Source: Tiliqua scincoides
Lineage: Eukaryota; Chordata; Lepidosauria; Squamata; Scincidae
Reading direction: 5' to 3'
Assembly (NCBI RefSeq): GCF_035046505.1
Contig: NC_089822.1
Location: 209,618,419-209,682,418, forward strand
DNA: 64,000 nt
The notes under the pieces are model-generated. The model was not told the DNA's origin. It made no database searches and worked only from the letters and a program-made list of their open reading frames with translations. The translations under genes were made by a program, and so were the position numbers. Numbering within the stretch: position 1 is the stretch's first letter; each line of letters opens with the position of its first letter. This document shows, piece by piece, positions 20,241-32,595 of the stretch.

Positions 20241-20948
20241 AACTACTGTCCAGACTTCCCTTTCAGCACCGGTCTGAAAAGGTCACAAGCAGGACATAAT
20301 AGTAATAGCTCCATAGTCCATTTTCAGGTGGTGATCTGCATGTCAGTTTCACCCACCTTATACAGAAAATATAATTCAATCATTTGAAAAAGTAGCCTGC
20401 ATCAAAACACTCCGAGTTCTCACAGCAGTTGGGTAACTGTATGGGTGTGCAAGTGTGGCCCTAAACATTATGTATATGCTGCAATAAGAAAGATCTGTTT
20501 ATTCTTTGCAATTATTTCAGTTAACTCTTGTTGCAGTGACAACTTATAGACTTGGGTCAGAAGTCTATAAGCCGCAGACTTCCACCACCACGATTTGATG
20601 GTAGAGTATTCCAGTTTGATGGTACATCAGTCATTCAGCAACCAGGGTTTCATACAGGAGTTGCTGGGAGGAAGAAATTATGCATGCCAGTATCAGTTTT
20701 CTTTTCTTTTTAGCATTTCTTAGAGCTCCAGTCAGTTTTCCAAAGAAAGTTTAAGAAGTAGGCTTCATTCTTCGAAAACAGTAGAAAACTTTCAGAACAT
20801 ATTGGAGGGAGAAGTCAATCTAAGCTTGTACACCAGGTGATGGAACAGATTGAAAAATAAAATGCGAAGCCAGCAAGGACCGTAAATATATCATGTAAGA
20901 TTGTCATCGAAATGGGAGCTAATCATGCTGAGTTACTAAGCCTGTATG
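20241..20948. other. Intergenic, nothing recognised
   Basis: AT-rich sequence between a CR1 scrap and the Tigger-like element. I see no feature. Confidence 0.4.
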
Positions 20949-21419
20949 CAGATAGGGGGGCCCTGTATCCATGCTTCTGGCTATGTGGGCTCCCCCATGC
21001 ACCTTCCAGAATCTTTTCTGAGCCCCACAGAAGCCATACATGTCCTCTCAGAACTTCTACAGGGCTCAGAATGAATGTTAGAAGGGGAGAAAGTCACTTC
21101 CAATTTTTCAGCAACACTGGAAATGATATTTTTATACCTTTAAAAGGCATTTTGAGGGCCAGGAAAGCCACTGAGCGCTTCCCCAGCCCTCAAAATGTCT
21201 TTTAAAGATATAAAAATGTCACTTCTGGTTTCTCTACAAAACTGTAAGTGATGTTTTCCCTTCTAACAGTCAATCTCAGCCAGCAGAGGCTGCAGGCAGA
21301 CACAAGTGGCCTCTGGGGGGCTCAGAAGACACCTAACTCATGACACCTAAAAGTGCAGGGGGTACCCCATGTATCCATGGTTTCTGGAATGGAACCCAGC
21401 GGATACTGGGCCACTACTG
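20949..21419. mobile_element. Pogo/Tigger-like miniature element with internal foldback
   Basis: The left end CAGATAGGGGGGCCCTGTATCC and the right end (inverse CAGTAGTGGCCCAGTATCC) are imperfect TIRs with the tilted 'GTATCC' signature of Tigger-type elements. TA follows the right end. The interior has long imperfect inverted arms around 21,125-21,170 and 21,180-21,235 (GATATTTTTATACCTTTAAA against its inverse). Confidence 0.65.
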
Positions 21420-22376
21420 TACTGTCATTTGGCTTAAAATAACATCCTCAAATGCAACAGAAAACCAAGGTGTCCTTTAGGACAGCTTCATGATAGAATT
21501 TACTTATACCACAGCTATAGACCTTATAGCCTTACTGCAGTTAATTACATGTACACTACTAACTTTTTCCAATCTGATAAATGCAAATTAGTTATAGCTA
21601 GAACTTCAAATCATTAGAGCAGATATGATATACCAAGCAGTGTGTACAGATGGCTTTATTCTAGTGTCATTTCTGGAAAGGGTTTTTCCTAAAGCAAGAA
21701 AGTACAAAACTAAAAAATACCCAATTTATTTATAAAAGTTAGCTTCATAAATTTACTCATCTAACATTTATAAGAACTATGAATACAAAATATACTTTTG
21801 AGTGGAACAATGCATAACTTAGACTGACAAAAAGTAAAGATTTATTCCACACTGAATTTCAGATTGAAGCCAACAGGAGTGAACAACAATTTTAATATGT
21901 ACACCTAAAGAACTAATTTTCACATTGTTTGAAGTCTAGGATGAGACAAGACTAAATGCTAGTGCTGAAATTTAAGTTTTCTGATTATTATAGCTGTTGC
22001 AGAGAACGTGGGTGTTATTTGTAGAAGTAGTTCAATGCTTTGGCTGTGGCTTTCTACTCTATAAAACTACATGTAAAGTCCAGTGAGAATAAGTGTGCTT
22101 AACTGTTTGTGTACAGGATTACAACCTTAAAGAAGATCACTGAAGAAATTAAATTATAAGATGTAAAAAACTCGTAAAAAAAATAAAAACCAAGCACTGT
22201 TACTCAAACAAGCTATTAAGAAACATATAAAGCTCTTCCAGCTGATAACAAAAATCAGAATATAAACTATACCCCACAAATTATTCAATACAGGAACATG
22301 AAAATAATTCATTCAACCGTCAGGATTTGTTGAATAAAGTTTTGCTTTCTTCTTCAAGGTTCAATTAAGATGTCTG

Positions 22377-22469
22377 TCAAAGCTTCACATTTTCTTCCAA
22401 GAATTTTAAATGACGGGCCTTCATGCTGTAAGATGTGTACTTATCTCCCATTAGGTCCCGCAAATACAG
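22377..22469 (-). CDS. NEK4: NEK4 exon 16 with stop
   Basis: 30 codons plus [23 protein letters not shown] then [10 protein letters not shown]. It matches the human C-terminus REHMGEKYTTYSVKARQLKF. The 3' UTR runs left; AATAAA on the minus strand occurs near 21,840 and 21,656. Confidence 0.93.
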   Translation of the reverse strand: MYLRDLMGDKYTSYSMKARHLKFLEENVKL

Positions 22470-25400
22470 CTGTTTAGACATTTTTTTGAAAGGTTAGGTA
22501 CTTTAATTCAAAAGTTGAATTCTACTATTGTGAAACATTTAGGTTGTATTATGTGCAGAGGTAGATATCCTAAGCTAATTTAGCACCTAAACATTCCTCT
22601 GGATCTGGGTGAAACTTGTAACATGCTTCCATCCTTGATCCATCATCTGTTCATCTGCTTTCACTTCTTCTTTAGCTTACCTTTGTTTAGTGCCTTACAT
22701 TTCTGGCTGACTGATTTGTATTTCTAACCAACTTAGTAGGGCATGTATGTATTTATTATAGTTACACATGCCTTTTGACTGTTCCCTGTTTCTAGTATCT
22801 TGTGTCAGTCCCTTTTTGAAATCAGGAGGCCTAGCTCATGTGAGTAGCAGCAGCAGCACTAACTCTTATTATCCTTGGAATCTCAATGCCCCTGATTGTG
22901 GTAGTCATTATCCCTCCCTCTTTCCGCCACACTGTTACCTGAGCACTGGAAATACCTATGGACTCTAAGCAACCTTAGGACGTGGTTCTTGAGAAAGCAC
23001 GTCACAAAGGCCAGCATCATGCTACAAGTGAGTTTTTGTGCATCTTTTTCTGTGTTGGAGAGGAGGGTCTGTCCCACAGCTCTCTGTTCAGAATACTGCT
23101 TTTTCTGTTCCTATACTGTTTCTGATTGATTAACAAATCTGCTGTTCATATGTCATGCTGTTGTCATATGCTGTTCATAATTCATGTTGCTGCAGTTCAT
23201 TACCACAATCCAATATACAGTTAAGCATGCTTTCAATGGTTTTAATCATATTTAATTATGTTGGATGTAGTCTTCATCCAGTTAATGTCTAGTACATGTC
23301 CAAGGTGCAAAAGGATGAAAATCAATTCAGAATTAACATTGTTGCATAGATTAAAGCCCAGATCTGGAAAAAAGTTCACTTGCTTAATTTCCATTTAAAT
23401 TAATAGGATTTAATGTAGTCACAATAATTGTTCAGTTGTTTCAGGGGAATTTAAGTGTGATTAACATCTTCTGGACCTGGGCCAGCATGTTTAGAAGTTC
23501 AAAGGGCACAATTGTTTTTACAAATCAGTAAATTTCAAATTACATAAGGAAACATCTGGCTATTAAGTCCACAGGAAATTCCCACACTGACTGCTTTGAA
23601 ACCTAGTCAAATGCTATATCCAATATTGCTTCCCCCCCCCCCTGAAAGTGGCTCATTCACATTATATGTTGGAGTGTTGAAAAAAAAAATAGCTACCATA
23701 TTGTAGTATACAGAACACACACTCACCTCCCTTTTCTGTTCATCTTCTTCCTCCATGATGTCATACACTTTTTCTAGAAGCTTCACTCCAAGTCCTTGTA
23801 CAACATCTGCCCTTAAGATTTCAACCAGTCTCCTAACGTTTTCAGGACCAGACAGCACATCTAAAACAATAAGCACAATTCAGATATTTTTAGCTCAGTA
23901 AGCTTTATATTTGGGATTTGGGAAAAGGAGGTTCATTCTGATCATAAGGGATGCTGTAGAACATTTTCCCCTTTCATTTAGGTTCAAATCACCTTTCCCA
24001 TGCACATCACGTACTTTCAAGGCCTTTCCAGAGAACAGGTTTCAGACTTTATTCTTGGGTATACAGGTGGCACTTTGGTTTCCATGAGGGATCCGTTCTC
24101 AGAACCTCCGCGGATACGGAAAACTGCAGATTACTGTATATATGGTTTTGGCACCTTTAAACCCTCCAAAAGGTGACTGGAGCACAGTTCCTGTCCAGAG
24201 GGCTTTCTGAAGCCCACACAGGCAGCGCATGTCCACCCGCAGCCTATGTGGGCTTCAGAATGGCCTTTACAGGAAAAAAAAAAAAAAACACGTGCACAAT
24301 TTCCAGTTTCCCAAGGGAAACCGAAGTCCCTTTTTTTTGCCCATAAGGGCCATTCTGAAGCTTGCAGGGGCTGCAAGCAGATGTGTATGGCCTCTGTGGG
24401 CTTCAGAAAGCCCTCCAGAGGCAATCAGAGCACAGCTTGGTTGCCTTTGGAGGGTTCAGGTTGGGCCAAGTTTGGTTCAACATGGGTCCAGAAGACCCAT
24501 GTTTAGTCACATCCACGGATATAAAATCTGCAGATAAACAGGCTCAATCTATATGAATTCCATATGCTAATCCGGCATCAGGGCACTGCTATCGTGTTCC
24601 CGTGTGATGAAGTTTGGGGCTTGCAATCTTGTTGCCAAAGACTTTTTTTCAAGGGAAAGATTAGTTCCCATGCTGGAGAAGGGAGGTGCAAAGCTAATTT
24701 TTTAAAAATGAGAACATGTTTGAAAGGGCATCATTAACATTCCTACAATTTAGTGATACAGCAGGAGACTTTGTTTGAGAGCCACTGTTTTCAAGCATAT
24801 GACACACCTGAAGGAAATTCTTGAAAATGAAATTCATCTGGGTCTTCCAATGCTTTCCCATGTAAGATAAGGGTATCTCTGTATTTTCTATTAAGTCTGA
24901 ACTTCAATTCGGGAGGTGGTATTGCAGACTGCGTACAATTTTCTTTATTATCCAATTTCAGTGTTTGAGTCATCAGCTGCACCAAGTCATTCATCTCATT
25001 TGTACTTGTTTTTCTACAGAAAGAATAAAAAGTCAGCATATTTGAAATCCCATCTTTTATTTCACAATTCACACCTCAATAAGGTGTGAATTCTATCTAG
25101 AATTTAGGAGGCAGAGTTGTATGTATTCTCCACTCATGCAAGACTAATCCACAGACCTTTTGAAAAATATCATTGCTTTTCTGACTAGTAAATTTTTTTA
25201 AACTTAAATACTTTTTGAACATTCAATGTATTTCACTTGCATTATCTTAGTAATGCTTACAAGTATATAAATCATTATCATCATCCCCATGTTTCACATC
25301 AAGGGACATGTCATAGTTGGGAGCGATACAAATTATAGCTTGCTTAAACCCACATAGTGATTCCTTTGTTGAGATTTTCATGGAACTCACAACCATTATA

Positions 25401-28400
25401 ATAAACTTAACTTTCCATGCAAGTGGTGATATATGGGTCATGCCCAGCTAAGCCATAGCATATTTACTAAGAAGTAGGACCCATGATCTTCATTCCCCAG
25501 TAAGAGTGTTTAGAAGCTTAGTGGTAAGAGCACAGGCTTTACATGTAAAAGGTCCATGTAAAAGATTTAGAGATGGCAGAGAAATTAAATGAGTTCTTTG
25601 CATCTGTCTTCACGGCAGAAGACCTCGGGCAGATACCACTGCCTGAACGGCCCCTCCTGACTGAGGAGTTAAGTCAGATAGAGGTTAAAGGAGAAGATGT
25701 TTCAGACCTCATTGATAAATTAAAGATCAATAAGTCACCGGGCCCTGATGGCATCCACCCAAGAGTTATTAAGGAATTGAAGAATGAAGTTGCAGACCTC
25801 TTGACTAAGGTATGCAACTTGTCCCTCAAAACGGCCATGGTGCCAGAAGATTGGAGGATAGCAAATGTCACGCCTATCTTTAAAAAGGGAAAGAGGGGGG
25901 ACCCGGGAAACTATAGGCCGGTCAGCCTAACATCTATACTGGGTACGATGGTGGAATGCCTCATCAAAGACAGGATCTCAAAACACATAGACGAACAGGC
26001 CTTGCTGAGGGAGAATCAGCATGGCTTCTGTAAGGGTAAGTCTTGCCTCACAAACCTTACAGAATTCTTTGAAAAGGTCAACAGGCATGTGGATGTGGGA
26101 GAACCCGTGGACATTATATATCTGGACTTTCAGAAGGCGTTCGACACGGTCCCTCACCAAAGGCTACTGAAAAAACTCCACAGTCAGGGAATTAGAGGAC
26201 AGGTCCTCTCCTGGACTGAGAACTGGTTGAAGGCCAGTGGGTGTCAATGGGCAATTCTCACAATGGAGAGAGGTGAAAAGCAGTGTGCCCCAAAGATCTG
26301 TCCTGGGACCAGTGCTTTTCAACCTCTTCATAAATGACCTGGAGACAGGGTTGAGCAGTGAGGTTGCAAAGTTTGCGGATGACACCAAACTTTTCCAAGT
26401 GATGAAGACCAGAAGTGATTGTGAGGAGCTCCAGAAGGATCTCTCCAGACTGGCAGAATGGGCAGCAAAATGGCAGATGCGCTTCAATGTCGGTAAGTGT
26501 AAAGTCATGCACATTGGGGCAAAAAATCAAAACTTTAGATATAGGCTGATGGGTTCTGAGCTGTCTGTGACAGATCAGGAGAGAGATCTTGGGGTGGTGG
26601 TGGACAGGTCGATGAAAGTATCGACCCAATGTGCGGCGGCAGTGAAGAAGGCCAATTCTATGCTTGGGATCATTAGGAAGGGTATTGAGAACAAAACGGC
26701 TAGTATTATAATGCCGTTGTACAAATCGATGGTAAGGCCTCACCTGGAGTATTGTGTCCAGTTCTGGTCGCAGCATCTCAAAAAAGACATAGTGGAAATG
26801 GAAAAGGTGCAAAAGAGAGCGACTAAGATGATTACTGGGCTGGGGCACCTTCCTTATGAGGAAAGGCTATGGCGTTTGGGCCTCTTCACCCTAGAAAAGA
26901 GACGCCTGAGGGGGGACATGATTGAGACATACAAAATTATGCAGGGGATGGACAGAGTGGATAGGGAGATGCTCTTTACGCTCTCACATAACACCAGAAC
27001 CAGGGGACATCCACTAATATTGAGTGTTGGGAGAGTTAGAACAGACAAAAGAAAATATTTCTTTACTCAGCGTGTGGTTGGTCTGTGGAACTCCTTGCCA
27101 CAGGATGTGGTGATGGCATCTAGCCTAGACGCCTTTAAAAGGGGATTGGACAAGTTTCTGGAGGAAAAATCCATTACGGGGTACAAGCCATGATGTGTAT
27201 GCACAACCTCCTGGTTTTAGAAATGGGTTATGTCAGAATGCCAGATGCAAGGGAGGGAACCAGGATGAGGTCTCTTGTTATCTGGTGTGCTCCCTGGGGC
27301 ATTTGGTGGGCCGCTGTGAGATACAGGAAGCTGGACTGGATGGGCCTATGGCCTGATCCAGTGGGGCTGTTCTTATGTCCACTACTAGGGTGGAGATATC
27401 TTGCCATAAATATGGCTTCTGCAAGTCACTGATTACAGACAAGAAAGAGAGCACTTACCCTTCTTTACAGTCTCCATCTGATTTTTCTGTGGAGCTGGTG
27501 GAAGAACTTAGCTCGTCCTCAGTTAGGCAACCAATTACGCTCTTTTTCTGTTGAAGATTAACAGGTATTTCAAATATAAGAAAATAAAAACACACCAGCT
27601 ACAGTCAGCTGGGGACCTCTCCTACACACACCTCACTGAAATGAATATCTTTGCACATCTGCCATTTTTTTATCTGTGGGACACCATCTGTGAATTTGGC
27701 CCAATAATAGTTGCCAATAATGGCAAAATATGCATTAAAGAAAACAAGATAATCAGTTGCCTAAAGTGATGTTAGAGAATGAAAAAGATTTATATTCTGA
27801 CTTACTTGTGCAGACTCCAGTGCCACAAGCTGCATTTATTCCTTTATTCCTGATTATGTCTAGCTGTATACATTCATGTGTGCAGCTCTAACTGCAGCAG
27901 TGCACATCAGAACATTTAGCACATGTTCTTTAAGAAGCAAGTCTGACAGCAGTTATTAGCACTTGAAATCAAAAGTTCTTTAAAAGCCATAGATGAAGAG
28001 GTGGCTGGCAGTATATCCTGATCCAACCTGCCCTCTTCAAAAGGTACCTCCATGTAGAACATGTTGCATCTGATGGGAGGTTACAAGCATGTAGATGATG
28101 CCAATTAGATCCTTCTTCTATACTCTGTGACATTAAAAATTGTTTGATATTTCTAATTTCCACTTCAGCTTACCTTAGGCTCTGAGGCAGACTGAGCAAT
28201 TTGACTCTGTCTATCTTCATGGGACAATTTTGGTTCCATTAGTACACTGTGCGATGCTTGTCGTGCAGGAGGCACTGAAAAGGGACATGTTAACAAAATG
28301 TATGGTTTACTGATCATGAAAGCAAGGGCCATGTTAAAGCCTAACTAAATGGAAATGAGTATTTCTTTCTGTCCATTTACTACAGGTGCATATGTAGTAA

Positions 28401-31400
28401 TTTCACAATCCCAAGGCTCGCCACAGAATACAAATTATCATTCCTCATTATTACAGTACCAAGCTGGACTATCACGACATTAATGAGTTATTTAGGATAC
28501 AATCTTAACCAGGTGTACTCAGAAGTAAGTCCTATTTTGTTTAATGGGGTTTACTCTCAGGAAAGTGTGGTTAGGAGTGTAGCCTTAAGTTATTTGATTT
28601 TTTCTGTAAACAGCTTTGTGAAGTTTTTTTTGTTGAAAAGTGGTATATAAATATTAACAATAATGTCACATTGTGGACATGCACAGAGCCCAATGCTAAA
28701 GCTTACAAGGTCACTGACTTCAGACAGTGAATAAGAAGCTGAAATCATTTATACATGTAACACATCTATGCATGTTGACTCAGAGGTCAGACTCACTTAA
28801 TTCAATTCTGCTTACCCCCAAGTAAGTGCATGCAGGATTGCGACTAAAGTGACTCAAGTCAATGCAATGCAAGCCATAATACCCTTACAAGTCTTGAAGG
28901 CACTTTAAACCACTGTTGCTTTTGCTGAAGCAGACTAACAGGACTGCCTCTCTATCATCTATATTTGGACCCACATGTACATTTGGCCTTTTGATTATAC
29001 AGGTTGAGCCTCATTATTCCCCATTCCAAGAACTCATGTGGATGGCAAAAAACACACTATAGCAAATCAATTTAAAAAACAAAGTTTCTTTGCTCCAGTG
29101 ATTCAAAAACAGCCTTGCTGACCTTTGTGATGTAAGATAAGAGTCATTAAGATGACAATCCATCAATCAGTCATCCTCCAAGAGCTTACAAAAGCGCTTC
29201 ACTCATTACAAAGTCCCTCCCTTCTCCAATGCAAAGCGATCACCTTTCGTTCACATGCTCAGGGGGAAGGGAAGGGTCGCCTGGAGAGAGAAGGACTGAT
29301 GGATTGTCAGCCAGCTGCCCCCCTCTCTCTCATTAACGAGGCTATTGTTAAAGGACTGTTCAGTTTTAAAGGGATTTTAAAGGGATGCATTTTCCCCCTT
29401 CTTCAGGGATTTTAAAGGGATGCATGATTTTAAAGGGATGCATTTTTCCCCTTCTTCAGGGATTTTAAAGGGATGCATGATTTTAAAGGGATGCATTTTT
29501 CCCCTTCTTCAGGGATCAGCACATTCCTTCTCATTTGCAGTGGCCGTTTATGTTGAGTCAAATCTTTGTATAAAAAATCCGTGTATAACAAGGCTGGACC
29601 TGTAATGCCAAAGTGTGCCTTGAGTTCCTGACTGATAAATACTTCACATTATTACATACAGTACTACAACCAAGAACACCTGAAAAAAAAAATCTCTAGT
29701 CAGTTACAGCTTCTGTATTAACAAATTGCGAGTTACTTACAAGTTTAAAGTCATTCTTGAAGACTGAGAACTTGGGGGGAAAAATTGTGTTTTTACACAA
29801 TCTTTACAAAAATTCTAATATATCAGGACTCTCATTGGGGCTGCATCTAAGGAGTTACACTACATGTTTGAAAAAGGGAAAAGAAGCCACTACCAAAAGA
29901 AAGCACATCTTCCTGCGACTGCTTTAGTCTCCTCCTCTCTCGTGCAGACAATGGCCGATCCTTTAAAAAAAATACAGGTAATATAAGCAACATCGGTGCA
30001 GTCTGTCATATTAGGAAGTCACATTGTTCGAGGATGAATTACCATAACTGCAATCCAAGGTGTCCAGTGTTAAAATCAGCTTCTCTGCCAACTTATTCTA
30101 CAAGACTGATAAAGCCTCATGGGGAAAGAATTACTTCCCTATTACTAACAAAACTAAGCTGGTCTAGCATCTTAGCATCACATTTCATTGGTATCATCTG
30201 ACCTTATGCACAAATCAGGAGACTTCAGAAAAACTGGTCAGTCACACATAAAGCCAAGACCCATAGTGAATGGGCAAAGAAGTATGAAAGTGGTGGTGAA
30301 TGTATATTGAGAAGGGGGGGGGGGTGATTGTCCCTATTCATTCTAGCATAACGTTTCTCCCAATGGTTGTTGTTGGTGACTTCCTTGTGCCTGTTCTTCC
30401 TGTCCCTGCAATCCCTGCCCCCATGCTGCATCCCATGCCAATATTGAGGGTTCTCTCATCCTCATTAGTGTTGTGGGGGGGGGGGCGGCTTGGAAGGAGG
30501 CTTTCGATGATGCCGTTACATCATTACAAATTATGTATGTAATTTCAGAATGCTACTCAATTTCAATAAATTGATGATGATGGCTGGAACAAACCTTAGA
30601 AACTCCAACGTCAGTGCTTCCAGATCGGTTTACAGCCCTTGCAACTGCAGCGCTCTGCTTGTCTGAGGTGTCTTCACTGGTCTGTGTGTTCACAGCCGGA
30701 GGGGAGGGCAGTGGTCGGGGAACAAGTGCTGTAACCTTAAAGGGAGGAATTGGACCTGCATAAAAAAGATTACTAATTCTGCAAAGGAGCTAGCTATGAA
30801 AGCACTAATCCTTCAAGGCTGGGCATAGGAATTTTGCCCTACTTCCAGCTATCCTGCCAATATCAAGTTCAAATTTCCTTGAAATACGTATTCAGTTCCT
30901 TATTTCATCAAAATGCAGCAACACTACTTATGTACTTGGTAAGAGCTTATTATATATACACAATAAAAATGGTGAATTCTGTTTCAACACAGGTGAGTTG
31001 TCATGCAGTTGTTTACTGAATGCCTTTATTAAAACAGAAACATTAAAAGAAGATGAATATAGGTCTCTCTTCTTTTTCAAAAACAATAGCTTGGTTTGCA
31101 CACCCTTTTAAAAAAAAGATGAAATTAAATAGTTCTAATAGCTATGATCACCAATAGTATATATGGTTACTGTATTTTAAAAGGAAAAAGGCAAGTTTCC
31201 CTCTTTATTTTTACCTTGTCTAAACAGACCTCAGCTTGCTCTCTTTTCTTCTGCCGTCGCTGTCGTGATAGGGAAGGCTCATGAGCAGATTCTTGCGGCT
31301 GAAAGAAAAAGTTGCTTTCATTCCGAATTTCATCTTTAGTTTCTTCCAAGTTTCCACAGCAGGCTTCATTCTAAGAATAAATTTAAAATCTATATGAGTT

Positions 31401-32538
31401 ATAAAGTATAAACAGTATCTAACATACGGTTTCCAGATTTCACATACTGGGGGGGGGGGGGGAAGGATACCAAGAAGGACCCAATAAACTGCAAGAACTG
31501 AAACTACATTTGTTTGTGTAGTCAACTGTCTACGTGAAAATTGCCTTACATCTTTTCAAACTAAAACACAAACTGTAAAATCCAAAGATCCACTGAAGTT
31601 CCAGTGTCCAAGCGCATTTTGGACATGTATTTTATTTAAGTTGCTCCTCCCCCCTTAGTAGGGCAAAATAAGTACTTCTAAATTGCTTTAGGGCCCAGTC
31701 CTATTCAACTTCTTAGCACCGGTGCAGCCGCAATGCAGCCTTGAGGTAAGGGAACAAATGTTCCCTTTGTGTCTGCCCCACGACCACAGGATGCAGCTCA
31801 CAGCCCATTTGCATGGCTGTACCGGCACTGGAAAACTGGATAGGATTGGGCCCTTAGTGTTGTAAAACACTTCCTAAACATTATCCTGTTATAATTCTTA
31901 CAAAAACCTGGGAAATGTGCCAGGACTGTAGATATTTAATAACATATGCATTATGTTAATACATATTTATAATAGTATATCTATAAACTATATATTATTT
32001 AGGGCGCAATCCTAACCGGCAGTTATGCCGGTATAGGTGTCCCTGGAGGGTCGCAAACATGCTGTAAAGCACGTTTGCGCCTCCTTAGGCAGGAGCTGCG
32101 TTGGCGCACTCAGATGTGCCAACGCATGGACGGAGGCAGAAGCCTCTGCCACAGCTCCCGCACCACCGCTTGTGTCGGTGTGAGTGCGCCGACATAAGCA
32201 GCAACAGTAGGCGTGGGGAGGGGGCATTACTAGGTGGGGACAGGTCCAGGGGTGGGTGCACGGAGAGCGGGGCTGGGACCCGGCAGTTATGCTGGATCCC
32301 AACCCCCATCCCTGGGGCGAGCGGAGCAGCTTCAAGAGGTGGCGCAGGTCCAAGGAGACCCATAGGGGTGCGCAGCCCTTACCCACAGGTAAGGGGAAGA
32401 GCTTTCCCTTGCCCGTGGCTGAGCCGCTGCTTGCTGCAATCCCGCGTTGGATGCAGCGCAAGCCTCCTGGCTTGCCTGCTCCAGCATGGGTTAGGATTTC
32501 GCCCTTAGTTGGATTTTGTTTTAGGTCAGAGTATGTGC

Positions 32539-32595
<57 letters not shown>

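Noticed and set aside
23633-23643. Homopolymer C tract near NEK4 exon 15 as a regulatory element
   Set aside because: Short mononucleotide runs recur throughout the window, and nothing ties this one to splicing.
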